Notes: generated from the sequence alone by a model not told the origin. 27,350 nt of DNA from Clostridium sp. (GCA_003539755.1 DPOH01000047.1:1-27350), one strand, 5' to 3'. Positions 1 through 7,718 are shown, counted from the stretch's first letter. A program made the numbers and translations.

Positions 1-198
1 TTTATAAGTTTTCAGTAACGGTTAAGGCAATGGATATTCGATTTAGATTCAGAAGAATACAAAATGAAGATGGAAATTGTTGCAGAATGTGAAAGACAAG
101 GAGCAGATTATTGGAGCACTCCTATACCTAGAAATAGACTTTCTCAGATTAAAAAACTTTATCCAGATAACTGGGAAGAGTATTTAAGAAAATATTAA
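1..198 (+). pseudogene. 3' tail of an unrecognised, probably degenerate ORF
   Basis: The frame ending at the TAA at 196-198 reads as plausible protein from about position 19, including the stretches RQWIFDLDSEEYK and YPDNWEEYLRKY. It is cut off upstream by an in-frame TAA at 16-18. The first ATG codons (64 and 70) have no ribosome binding site and lie inside the protein-like stretch. This suggests either the end of a gene with a frameshift or nonsense change near the window edge, or a remnant. I do not recognise the family. A terminator follows at 314-354. The upstream sequence is not available, so status and function are uncertain. Confidence 0.35.
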
Positions 199-569
199 TA
201 GTTATGTGCTTTTAAAGAATAACAAAATGTATAGTGGATAAAATTTTTTGGATTAATAATCTACAATATGCGTATTATTAAATTATCAAAAAAACATATT
301 TATTATTAATATATTAATCTGTATTGTTAAAAAAATAATACAGATTAATTTTTTATTTGGATATTAATTATTAGAGAAAGAGTATAGATTTATATTTATT
401 AGTACATTAATTAAGGTATAGTAGTAGCCAAAAAGAAACTAATGTTATATGATTAAAGTCTATAATGATTTAATAATAAAAAATTTAAATTATAGGTGAA
501 TTATTAGACTAACTGATTTTTTAATAGTTTAGTTTATTATAAATTTATGAAAGAGAAGAGGTCGAAAGT
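199..569. other. Intergenic region with a terminator and the trhP leader
   Basis: This 371-base AT-rich stretch holds no convincing ORF. It contains the terminator at 314-354 and, just before trhP, a ribosome binding site (AGAAGAGG ending at 561, 8 bases before the ATG). A TATAAT at 461-466 could be a -10 box, but no good -35 sits 16-18 bases upstream, so I do not call a promoter. I see nothing else in it. Confidence 0.5.
314..354 (+). terminator. Rho-independent terminator of the upstream ORF
   Basis: A perfect 12-bp stem (TTAATCTGTATT at 314-325 with its complement at 337-348) closes an A-rich loop and is followed by six T residues at 349-354. Confidence 0.75.
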
Positions 570-1799
570 ATGAGAAAATTGGAATTATTAATTCCAGCAG
601 GTAATCTTGAAAATTTAAAGGTTGCTGTAGCTTATGGTGCAGATGCTGTATATGTTGGTGGAGAAGTATTCAGCTTACGTGCTAAGGCAACTAATTTTTC
701 AATGAAAGAATTAAAAGAAGGAATAGAATATGCACATCGTCATAATGTAAAAGTGCATGTTACTGTTAATATATTAGCTCACAATGAAGACTTAGAAGAA
801 GTTAAAGTATATCTTAAAGAACTTGGAGAATTAAATCCTGATGCTTTAATTATTGCAGATCCAGGAATATTCTCTTTAGCAAAAAGAATTATACCTCATA
901 TTGAAAGACATGTTAGTACACAAGCTAATAATACAAATTATGAAACATTCTTATTCTGGTGGGAACTTGGAGCAAAGAGAGTTGTTTGTGCTAGAGAACT
1001 TTCATTAGCAGAAATTGCAGAAATAAGAAGACATATCCCAGAAGAAATGGAAATAGAAAGTTTTATACATGGAGCAATGTGCATGGCTTATTCAGGAAGA
1101 TGCTCATTAAGCAATTATATGACTGGAAGAGATGCAAATAGAGGAGAATGCTCACATCCATGCAGATGGAACTATTCTGTTGTAGAAGAAAAAAGACCAG
1201 GTGAATACTTCCCAGTCTATGAAAATGAACGTGGAAGCTACATATTTAACTCAAAAGATTTGTGCATGATTGAACATATTCCAGAAATGATTGAAGCAGG
1301 AATTGACAGTTTCAAAATTGAAGGAAGAATGAAAACAACATTATATACTGCAACAGTTGCAAGAACTTACAGAAAAGCAATTGATGATTATTTAGAGTCT
1401 CCTGAAAAGTACAAAGCAAATCTTGAATGGTACAAAGATGAAATAGGAAAATGTACTTATAGAAACTTTACTACAGGATTCTATTTTGGAAAAGTAGGTG
1501 CTGATGCACAAATATATGATGCAAACCTTCATATAACAAACTATGTTTACTTAGGCCAAGTTTTAGATGTAAATGAAAAAGGTCAATGTAAAATACAACA
1601 AAAGAATAAGTTCAGCGTTGGCGATACTATAGAACTTATGAAACCAGATGGAACTAATATATTATGTGAAGTTAAGGGAATCTACACTGAAGATGGTGAA
1701 CCTCAAGAAAGTGCACCACATGCTAAACAAATCTTATGGATTGATTTAGGTGATGTAGAATTAAATGAGCATGATATTTTAAGAGTGAAAAAAGCTTAA
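570..1799 (+). CDS. trhP: U32-family tRNA 5-hydroxyuridine synthesis protein (TrhP/YrrO type)
   Basis: The 409-residue protein matches the peptidase U32 family along its length. The family signature (ESFIHGAMCMAYSGRCSLS) lies at about 163-181 in an N-terminal TIM-barrel-like domain. The RPGEY...NSKDL segment (about 209-231) is characteristic of the TrhP branch. Cysteines 171, 178, 194/198 and 232 match the spacing of the [4Fe-4S] ligands described in the U32 relatives UbiU/UbiV. TrhP proteins supply hydroxylation of U34 in tRNA (ho5U) using prephenate; despite the name, peptidase activity is unlikely. The ATG at 570 is preceded by AGAAGAGG at an 8-base spacing. It appears monocistronic, with terminators on both sides (314-354 and 1876-1926). 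Function is inferred from family resemblance; the RlhA branch is the main alternative. Confidence 0.85.
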   Translation: MRKLELLIPAGNLENLKVAVAYGADAVYVGGEVFSLRAKATNFSMKELKEGIEYAHRHNVKVHVTVNILAHNEDLEEVKVYLKELGELNPDALIIADPGIFSLAKRIIPHIERHVSTQANNTNYETFLFWWELGAKRVVCARELSLAEIAEIRRHIPEEMEIESFIHGAMCMAYSGRCSLSNYMTGRDANRGECSHPCRWNYSVVEEKRPGEYFPVYENERGSYIFNSKDLCMIEHIPEMIEAGIDSFKIEGRMKTTLYTATVARTYRKAIDDYLESPEKYKANLEWYKDEIGKCTYRNFTTGFYFGKVGADAQIYDANLHITNYVYLGQVLDVNEKGQCKIQQKNKFSVGDTIELMKPDGTNILCEVKGIYTEDGEPQESAPHAKQILWIDLGDVELNEHDILRVKKA

Positions 1800-1810
1800 T
1801 ATTTATTAAG

Positions 1811-1852
1811 TAAGTTTTCGCAGGATGTTGCGAAGAGAATAGTTATCAATTA
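1811..1852 (+). repeat. Copy 1 of a 42-bp dispersed intergenic repeat
   Basis: It matches 6249-6290 at 39 of 42 positions. The first 26 bases are identical and contain a small inverted repeat (TTCGCA, 6-base loop, TGCGAA). Weaker similarity continues downstream to about 1878 through a TTTTAGAAATAAAAG-like stretch. It lies between trhP and its terminator. I saw no coding potential in it. Confidence 0.7.
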
Positions 1853-1875
1853 GATAACATATATTTTAGAAATAA

Positions 1876-1926
1876 AAGTATTGTATAAGAACAATAACTA
1901 TGTTTTTATACAATACTTAATTTTTA
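1876..1926. terminator. Bidirectional terminator between trhP and the ACT pseudogene
   Basis: A 13-bp perfect stem (AAGTATTGTATAA at 1876-1888 with its complement at 1906-1918) is followed by AATTTTTA on the plus strand. It is preceded by an A-rich run that gives Us on the minus strand. It sits between two converging genes and can serve both. Confidence 0.7.
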
Positions 1927-2398
1927 TTTATATACCATATTCTTTAATGCATTCATAACTTTTTTTAATGATTCTACACCTAGGATAGCACTTCCATCAT
2001 GTAAAACATAAGAATATTCAACAGTACTAATTTTATTTATTGTATTGAGAAGTATTGCATATCCACCTACATTATCATTTAAAAATATTGCTCTTAATAC
2101 TTCAGCTGTAGTAAATTTTACATTGAAGTCTTTTAGAATTTCTTTTACAGCATATATGTTTGGTTTAGATTGGTCTTCAAGGTCAATAATAATTCTTATC
2201 ATGACTGTATCTTTATCAATTTTATCATATGAATATGCATTTATATTTATTTTTAAAGAAGCTATTTCGCATAAAATTTTATAAATAGTATTCCATACAG
2301 TCTGCAAATATTGGAAATTCTATTTTTGTATCAAATTTAAATTCTCAAAAACCAGGATTATTCATATTTATTAATTTATCATCTCTAAGTTCAACCAT
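1924..2398 (-). pseudogene. Broken tandem ACT-domain (amino-acid-binding) protein
   Basis: A strong ribosome binding site (AGGAGGTG, complement of 2408-2415) precedes an ATG at 2398. That frame meets a TGA at 2347-2345 (codon 18), continues as sensible protein (EFKFDTKIEFPIFADCMEYY), and stops again at about 2281. A second frame then carries the remaining ~120 residues to 1924. This part resembles clostridial ~140-residue tandem ACT proteins: the segment around DNVGGYAILLNTIN corresponds to the conserved N-K-P-G-x-L turn, followed by VEYSYVL and a final ALKN helix. One nonsense change and one frameshift therefore interrupt a once intact gene. A shortened 127-residue product from the TTG at 2307 is possible but would lack most of the first domain. 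ACT proteins of this type are small allosteric amino-acid sensors; the family call is my inference from pattern. Confidence 0.55.
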
Positions 2399-2474
2399 TG
2401 TGTATTACACCTCCTATTTTATAAGAAAGTATTTTATAGTAATATAATATTCTAAGGAATTTAGTTATGATACA

Positions 2475-3500
2475 TTATTTTTTTCTATATTCAGTAGGAG
2501 TCATATGAAATTCCTTTTTGAATGTCCTGATAAAATGTTCCTGGCTTGAATAACCTAGGTATTCAGAAAGATTTTTTATATTCATATCTGTTGTTTTAAG
2601 AAGGTCGCAGGCTTTTTTTAGCTTTATATTTTTTATAATTTCTGTGAAATTTAAACCTGTAGATTTCTTTATAGTTCTGCTTAAGTAAGCAGTTGAAAAG
2701 TGAAAGCGTTCACATAAATCCTCAAGAGTAACATGGTTGTAATTATCTTCTATGTAAATTAAGATTTGTGGAATGATATCAGAATTATTTGTATTAGAAA
2801 TATGCATTTCTATATCATTTCCGTAATTTTGCAGTAAGAAACCCAAAAATGCTTTTAATAAATTCTTAATAATAGTATGGCTGTACTGTTTGTCTACAAT
2901 AAATTCATTATACATACTTAGAATTAGAGTATCTAAAAAGCTGTCTTTTTTTGTGTGGAAAATTAGATAGTTCTTATGAGAGTGTTCATAAAGTATTTCA
3001 GGGAAGAAATCTGAAAGTACATTAGCACCTTTGAGTAATTCTAAAAAGATTTCGCTGAGGGTATTCTTTCTGATAAGAACATTAATGATAATACTATCAT
3101 TAAATACAGAAATAGAATGTTTTTCATTGGGAGGAACTATGCATATATCTCCTGCAGAAAAGACTATTTCACTGCCGTTAATTTTTTGAATGCATGTTCC
3201 TGAATGTACGTAAACCATTTCAAAGAAGGCATGAGTGTGTGTAGAGACAGGAGTATATCTATGGTGTTTCATAATTCCTATATCTATGTTAGATGAATTT
3301 AATACATCTTCTAGTGTAAAAAAAGGTAGTTTTGAATGTTTTGCCAATAGATTGTTATGTGTTTTTAAAGAGTCTATATCTTTATTATAAATAGATTTTT
3401 TATAATCATGATTGTTTTTTTGAGCTTCATAATATTTCTTATAGAATATTTCATCATCAGTGTATTTATTAAGAAACTGGATTAATTCATCATTAGTCAT
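2475..3500 (-). CDS. AraC-family transcriptional regulator (cupin sensor + HTH)
   Basis: The N-terminal half has a cupin-like sensing domain: the HTHAFFEMVYVHSG strand with its His-rich entry, then AGDICIVPPNEKHS. The C-terminal ~100 residues form a double helix-turn-helix (FHFSTAYLSRTIKKSTG and LSEYLGYSSQEHFIRTFKKEF, ending in PTEYRKK). Two starts are possible. The ATG at 3515 has no ribosome binding site, whereas the ATG at 3500 has GGGG nine bases upstream, so I prefer 3500 (341 residues). The gene is divergent from the secreted wall-binding protein at 3654, which it may control. Its effector is unknown; relatives sense sugars. A cre-like palindrome lies inside the gene at 2700-2714. Confidence 0.85.
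   Translation of the reverse strand: MTNDELIQFLNKYTDDEIFYKKYYEAQKNNHDYKKSIYNKDIDSLKTHNNLLAKHSKLPFFTLEDVLNSSNIDIGIMKHHRYTPVSTHTHAFFEMVYVHSGTCIQKINGSEIVFSAGDICIVPPNEKHSISVFNDSIIINVLIRKNTLSEIFLELLKGANVLSDFFPEILYEHSHKNYLIFHTKKDSFLDTLILSMYNEFIVDKQYSHTIIKNLLKAFLGFLLQNYGNDIEMHISNTNNSDIIPQILIYIEDNYNHVTLEDLCERFHFSTAYLSRTIKKSTGLNFTEIIKNIKLKKACDLLKTTDMNIKNLSEYLGYSSQEHFIRTFKKEFHMTPTEYRKK
2700..2714. promoter_or_regulatory. Intragenic cre-like (CcpA) sequence
   Basis: GTGAAAGCGTTCACA matches the CcpA consensus WTGNAANCGNWNNCW at every position except the first base, and it is a perfect inverted repeat GTGAA-AGCG-TTCAC. It lies inside the AraC regulator gene, within codons for part of the first HTH (ERFHF). 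It could be a roadblock-type catabolite repression site or a coincidence of coding sequence. Confidence 0.3.
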
Positions 3501-3653
3501 TATTAAGTACCCCATTTTACTAATTTATATATTATTATAAAATTGAGGACAAAAAATATCAATTATTTTCGACAAAAATATGAATTGGATAAGATATAAA
3601 GTTAAGTTATGATGGTAAAGAAAACGATATCAAAGAACAGTGGGGGAAATAAT

Positions 3654-5465
3654 ATGATACATAGATCTAAAAAAATAATTTGCATGGCTATGGCCGCAGC
3701 AGTATGTTCAACATGTGTTCCAGCAATAGCTGCAGAAGTAAAATATGTAGATTCTCAAGATGGAAAAGTTTTAAGTGCCAAAGCATATGGAAATGGAATT
3801 TTTTTAATTGATGGATATAAAAATGATGATGATAATGATTCTGCCATTTATTATGTAGATAAAAATGGTAAATATACTAATATGGACAAAGATGGCATAG
3901 AATCAGGAGATAAGCTTGGAGATAAAGTACAGGGCCATTATATTGAAATTGGAGATAATGGTGACAAGTTTTTAGATATGAATAATAATTTAAGCGTAGT
4001 TGATGATAACGTTAAAGATAATATGCTTGATGATATTGCAACTAAGGTAAGAAAAAAAATAAAAAAAGATAATGACGGAAGATATGATGAAGAATATTGC
4101 GAAGACTTCATTGAAGCAGAAGCAAAAAGTGCAAATGATTCAGGTAAGCTTTTAAATGGTTGTTTTGGAAACTGGACACATTATAAATATAAATTATCTG
4201 ATTCAAGAATTTCAGATAAAGATGAGTCTGAATCTTATTCAGATGTATATTCAGATGTAGATGGTAACTATATTGATGGTGATTATAGTTTAGGAAAATT
4301 AAAAGTTTCTCTTTCTGACCAAACAACAGGTGCTAGTGTTACATTAAAAAATACAGATGATACATATGAAATAGAGGAAGATGGTGTAACACATGTAATA
4401 AAGGCAGAAATAAAAGAAAATGAATTTTTAACAGAAGCATATGCTGATTTGTATAGGACTGCTGATTTAACAATATATGAGAAAACAAAAGGCGAGTCTG
4501 ATGATAATTATAAAAACATAACTGGAGATGTTTATTTCGGTGGTTCAAAGAATAAACATCAAATAAAAACTAATGATGACGGATCTGTTACAGTAATAGA
4601 AAAAATGTCTAAGGAACAATCTTTTGATACTGCAGATGGAATTAAGTATCCAAAGGATACACAAATTTATTTCGTAACAGATGAAGATGGAGAAGATATC
4701 CATGTATTAGGTCTTAATGATGCAAGTAAAGTAAGTGGAGCAGGATATGGATTCGGAGTTATAACTTCAAGTGCTGCTGGAATGACAAGTTTTTATGTTG
4801 ATCTTCAGAATCTAAAAGTAGATGCTGAAAGTCTCTATTTAAAAAATAAAAATGGATATGGATATGTAGATACAAGTGAGTATGAAGATGCTGATATTGA
4901 AGGTACAGGTGCATGGGCATTACCAGGAGGAGACTTATGGTGCTTGTCTGATGGACGTATTAAGGAATGGAATATAAAAGAAGAAAAATTTGATGATAAA
5001 TATAAAGTAGACCATTCAATGAATAAAATATCTATAGAAGATGCAGATAATATTATTGTATGGAATGAAGATGATGAAGTTTATTCAATTATATATAATA
5101 AGCCACAAGATCAGAATAATCAAAATACTGCTACAACAGATGATAATATTAACAAATATGGATGGGCACAAAATGCAGATGGTTCATGGTCATATTACAA
5201 TGAAGATGGCTCTTTAGCAAAAGGCTGGGTTAAGAGTAATACAGATAATAAGTGGTATAACATGGATGAAAACGGACATATGTCATCTAATAAGTGGCTT
5301 AATGATAATGGAAAATGGTATTATTTAAACCAAGATGGATCTATGGCTTCTGGATGGCTTAATGATAACGGAAAATGGTATTACCTTGATGAAAGTGGAA
5401 AGATGCTTTCAAACACTGTAGTTAATGGATATAAGTTAGATAACAGTGGAGTATGGGTAGGATAA
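3654..5465 (+). CDS. Secreted cell-wall-binding-repeat protein
   Basis: The 603-residue product begins with a Sec signal peptide (MIHRSKKIICMAMAAAVC... with probable cleavage after AIAA, about residue 27). A very acidic, Asp/Asn-rich region of about 470 residues follows, and I recognise no enzymatic domain in it. The last ~105 residues are choline/glucan-binding-type repeats of about 20 residues: GWAQNADGSWSYYNEDGS, WYNMDENGHM, KWYYLNQDGSMASGW, KWYYLDESGKM. These should anchor the protein to the wall or a polysaccharide. I chose the ATG at 3654 because GGGGG lies just upstream (3642-3646) and the signal peptide starts there; the in-frame ATG at 3609 adds a poor N-terminus. It is divergent from an AraC regulator and followed by a strong terminator. 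Similar proteins of unknown role are common in clostridia. Confidence 0.8.
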   Translation: MIHRSKKIICMAMAAAVCSTCVPAIAAEVKYVDSQDGKVLSAKAYGNGIFLIDGYKNDDDNDSAIYYVDKNGKYTNMDKDGIESGDKLGDKVQGHYIEIGDNGDKFLDMNNNLSVVDDNVKDNMLDDIATKVRKKIKKDNDGRYDEEYCEDFIEAEAKSANDSGKLLNGCFGNWTHYKYKLSDSRISDKDESESYSDVYSDVDGNYIDGDYSLGKLKVSLSDQTTGASVTLKNTDDTYEIEEDGVTHVIKAEIKENEFLTEAYADLYRTADLTIYEKTKGESDDNYKNITGDVYFGGSKNKHQIKTNDDGSVTVIEKMSKEQSFDTADGIKYPKDTQIYFVTDEDGEDIHVLGLNDASKVSGAGYGFGVITSSAAGMTSFYVDLQNLKVDAESLYLKNKNGYGYVDTSEYEDADIEGTGAWALPGGDLWCLSDGRIKEWNIKEEKFDDKYKVDHSMNKISIEDADNIIVWNEDDEVYSIIYNKPQDQNNQNTATTDDNINKYGWAQNADGSWSYYNEDGSLAKGWVKSNTDNKWYNMDENGHMSSNKWLNDNGKWYYLNQDGSMASGWLNDNGKWYYLDESGKMLSNTVVNGYKLDNSGVWVG

Positions 5466-5501
5466 ATTAAAGAATAAGAAAAATTAAAAAATTAGTTTTA
5501 G

Positions 5502-5539
5502 TCCTTCAATTAAACTTTGTTTTAATTGAAGGATTTTTT
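5502..5539 (+). terminator. Terminator of the cell-wall-binding protein gene
   Basis: A 13-bp perfect stem (TCCTTCAATTAAA at 5502-5514 with its complement at 5521-5533) has a short loop and is followed by six T residues. Confidence 0.85.
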
Positions 5540-5649
5540 AGTAATTGAAAATAAACTAATATTTATTCTTTATAATGTATTGGTTTAAAAATAATTGTAA
5601 TAAGTCACATCTTTTAAGGTTTGCAGGGCTGTTTACATAATTATTATAA

Positions 5650-6122
5650 CCAGCATTTATGATTACATACTTTACCATCTTGAATAATTTCACCATATAT
5701 AAATAAACATGTGGTTCATTACAACATCAACAATTATTGAAATGTTATATTTTTAGCTTCATCACAAAGGGCTTTGAACTCATTATAAGATCCTACTAAT
5801 TCACTATTTCCTATTGGTTGATTTGTAGGCTGATATAAAAGCTACCATTCGCTTGGATTTATACTAGAACTTTTCGTGTCTCGAACTGGTGAAACTTGAA
5901 CAGCTTTATATCCTGCGTCAGCTATATTTGGTATTTCATTTTTTATAGTATTGAATGACCAGTTAAATGCTTGTAAGATAACTCCATCTTTTGTTTTAGA
6001 GGGTAGTGAATAAGTTGTTTTGGGGTAGAGGAATTTGAGTTATTTAAATTAGATGAAGGAACAAGTGAAAAATTAAATAAAAGAAAAAGTACTAATAATT
6101 TAGGTATGCAATTTTCTTTCAT
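5650..6122 (-). pseudogene. Decayed secreted GH13 alpha-amylase (AmyE-like)
   Basis: Read on the minus strand from the ATG at 6122, the first ~30 residues resemble a signal peptide (MKENCIPKLLVLFLLFNFSL). After a frameshift near 5985-6005 the sequence reads GVILQAFNWSFNTIKNEIPN, then ADAGYKAVQVSPV, then a TAG at 5844-5842, then LLYQPTNQPIGNSELVGSYN and EFKALCDEAK. After a second frameshift near 5750 it gives IIVDVVMNHM (5734-5708), the GH13 conserved region I. This closely follows Bacillus subtilis AmyE (VILHAFNWSF, AIQTSP, WLYQPTSYQIGN, VIVDAVINH). Directly afterwards comes YGEIIQD (from about 5697), which resembles AmyE region III with the catalytic Glu, so roughly 100 residues between regions I and III seem deleted. 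The rest is lost. Not functional. Confidence 0.75.
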
Positions 6123-6332
6123 AATATTTTGTACTTCTTTTTCTAAATAATTTTTGCTGAATAAGAAGGATATTTATAGTTACATAATATTCTAAATTGG
6201 TTATTTAAGGTACATATGCTTGAGGATAGAGTGGAGACTATTAAAGAATAAGTTTTCGCAGGATGTTGCGAAGAAAATAATTCTCAATTATGCTTTTGTA
6301 AAAATAAAAGATAAGTAATAGACAATAAATTT
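6123..6332. other. Intergenic remainder between amylase remnant and lacI terminator
   Basis: AT-rich sequence upstream of the amylase remnant (minus strand). It holds the second copy of the 42-bp repeat (6249-6290). I see no ORF or convincing promoter. Confidence 0.4.
6249..6290 (+). repeat. Copy 2 of the 42-bp dispersed intergenic repeat
   Basis: It is in the same orientation as 1811-1852 with 39 of 42 bases identical, including the TTCGCA/TGCGAA hairpin. Similarity continues more loosely into an AAAATAAAAG stretch to about 6310. Confidence 0.7.
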
Positions 6333-6369
6333 AAGGCATGGTTCTAATTGATATTAGAAATCATGCCTT
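6333..6369 (-). terminator. Stem-loop terminator downstream of the lacI-type gene
   Basis: The arms AAGGCATG (6333-6340) and CATGCCTT (6362-6369), plus an inner TTCTAA/TTAGAA stem, form a hairpin just after the stop of the minus-strand regulator. The U-run is weak on the minus strand and stronger (CCTTTTATTTTT) on the plus strand. Confidence 0.55.
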
Positions 6370-6380
6370 TTATTTTTAAA

Positions 6381-7430
6381 TTATTTTAGTATTCCCGTTG
6401 ATTCTCTATAAATTATATCTGTATTTACATACGTTGTTTTAAATGGACTTGATGGATTATCAATTCTGTTAAGAAGCATATCTGCTGCAATTGAACCCAT
6501 TTCATAACTTGGTATATGAACAGTTGTTAAATTAGGCTCAACTATCTTAGATTCTGAAGAATCATCAAAACCACACACTAGAATATCATCAGGAATAGAT
6601 AATTCCTTTAACTTTAAGGCACTTATAATACATATTGCAATAAAGTCATTGACACAGACAAATGCATCAGGTTGAGCAGGAAGTTCATCAATTTTGCTTG
6701 CAAGCCACTCCGCATTAAAGTATGGATTAATATCATCACTTAATATTGACATCTCTGAATTCACTTGAATATTGGAATCAAGAAGTGCATCTCTATAACC
6801 ACGGAAACGTTCATAGAAGCTTTGACAGCGGTTAATATCGCCAACAAAACTTATATTTCTTTTATTATTATCTATTAATTTTTTTGTAAGATTATAAGTA
6901 CTTTTATAGTTTTCCATTAATAATACATCACTTTTTAAAGGTAATATATGTAGTAAAGGTTCTGAATCTACAAATAACGTTGGTATGTCTAAGCTGCATA
7001 TGAAATCACTGTATGATTTGTTGAACATTTCAATGCAGATTATACCTACTGCTGAATCCAAAGTGAAATTATTTGGTAGACATAGTTTGGTAATTTCTGC
7101 TTCACGAATCATATGTATTGATAAAGTATAACCTTCCTTGCTTAACCTTTTCTCAAATTCTGATAAAAGCTTGAATCCAAAATGGGATGTATCAGGCATA
7201 CTTAATGTAAATAATGCAATATTCTTAGATAAATTATTTTTTGTATTGATATCTGAAGAATTATTTAAATATGCAAATTGTTTATAACCCATTTCAATAG
7301 CTTTTTCTATAATTTTTGTTTTAGTTGATTCTGCTAATGATCCTGTATTATTTAATGCTTTTGAAACTGTGTTTCTGGATATATTTAATTCATCAGCAAT
7401 ATCTTGAACGGTAATTCAATATGATGCCAT
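6381..7430 (-). pseudogene. LacI-family regulator of the fructoside operon, interrupted by TGA at codon 5
   Basis: Reading from the ATG at 7430, the protein would be 349 residues, the normal LacI length. After MASY comes TGA (7418-7416), then an uninterrupted frame with a classic LacI HTH (ITVQDIADELNISRNTVSKALNN) and a periplasmic-binding-like sensor ending FDDSSESKIVEPNLTTVHIP and ...IIYRESTGILK. No ATG, GTG or TTG lies between the TGA and the ATG at 7292, which starts after the HTH. A standard reading therefore gives only a DNA-binding-less 303-residue protein. A single substitution from CGA or AGA (Arg) would explain the TGA. I also see no Shine-Dalgarno before 7430. Possible ways out are readthrough, initiation at the ATT after the stop, or a sequencing error. 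It is divergent from the ABC/GH32/fructokinase operon, which it would normally repress. Confidence 0.75.
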
Positions 7431-7467
7431 TTAAAAACTACATTTATAATTTATATATAAATAACAG

Positions 7468-7499
7468 TATTAATATTAGATAAATTACTAATATTAATA
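7468..7499 (-). other. AT-only hairpin in the lacI-type leader
   Basis: A 12-bp perfect inverted repeat (TATTAATATTAG at 7468-7479 with its complement at 7488-7499, 8-base loop) lies in the leader between the predicted lacI promoter and the ATG at 7430. It has almost no G/C and no U-tract, so it is unlikely to be a terminator. Its role is unknown. Confidence 0.45.
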
Positions 7500-7547
7500 A
7501 TTTAAAAAATTCTTTATAAGTATTGGTAATTAATTGGATTTAAGATT

Positions 7548-7576
7548 AGTATAACAAAAAATGTTACAAATGTAAA
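7548..7576 (-). promoter_or_regulatory. Predicted sigma-A promoter of the lacI-type gene
   Basis: On the minus strand TTTACA (7576-7571), a 17-base spacer and TATACT (7553-7548) form a good promoter. The -35 box lies inside operator copy 1 (7564-7575), as expected for autoregulation. Confidence 0.55.
7564..7575. promoter_or_regulatory. Operator copy 1 (TTACAAATGTAA)
   Basis: Inverted repeat TTACA-AA-TGTAA, embedded in a 17-bp block (7560-7576) repeated exactly at 7861-7877. It overlaps the -35 box of the divergent lacI-type promoter. Confidence 0.55.
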
Positions 7577-7646
7577 ATAAAATTAAAGTAAACCGGCTAT
7601 TTAAGGCTGATTTATTATGTTTTTAATTAAAATATAATATTTAACT

Positions 7647-7658
7647 GTGCAAATGTAA
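7647..7658. promoter_or_regulatory. Operator copy 2 (degenerate, GTGCAAATGTAA)
   Basis: Ten of 12 positions match the TTACAAATGTAA palindrome. It sits about 32 bases upstream of the operon's -35 box. A half-site TGTAAC follows near 7675. Confidence 0.35.
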
Positions 7659-7689
7659 AAATATTTTTGCTAAAATGTAACAAAAATAA

Positions 7690-7718
7690 TTGACAAATGG
7701 TAAAAGTATAATTATACT
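7690..7718 (+). promoter_or_regulatory. Predicted sigma-A promoter of the fructoside uptake/hydrolysis operon
   Basis: A perfect -35 TTGACA (7690-7695), a 17-base spacer and TATACT (7713-7718). The start of transcription would be near 7725, giving a leader of roughly 100-165 bases depending on the first start codon. Confidence 0.7.

Noticed and set aside
199..569. Possible riboswitch or small RNA upstream of trhP.
   Set aside because: Apart from the terminator of the preceding ORF I see no conserved riboswitch core or long stable structure; the sequence is simple AT-rich DNA.
1924..2398. Possible reassignment of TGA as a sense codon, since two genes are interrupted by TGA and no intact gene I checked here ends in TGA.
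   Set aside because: Intact genes encode Trp with TGG, the ACT gene also has a frameshift, and the amylase remnant is broken by TAG. TGA is a rare stop in clostridia, so its absence from about 20 genes is unremarkable.
4108..4548. Minus-strand open frames inside the cell-wall-binding protein gene.
   Set aside because: They are rich in Leu/His/Asn/Gln, as expected for the complement of an Asp/Asn-rich gene, and lack ribosome binding sites.
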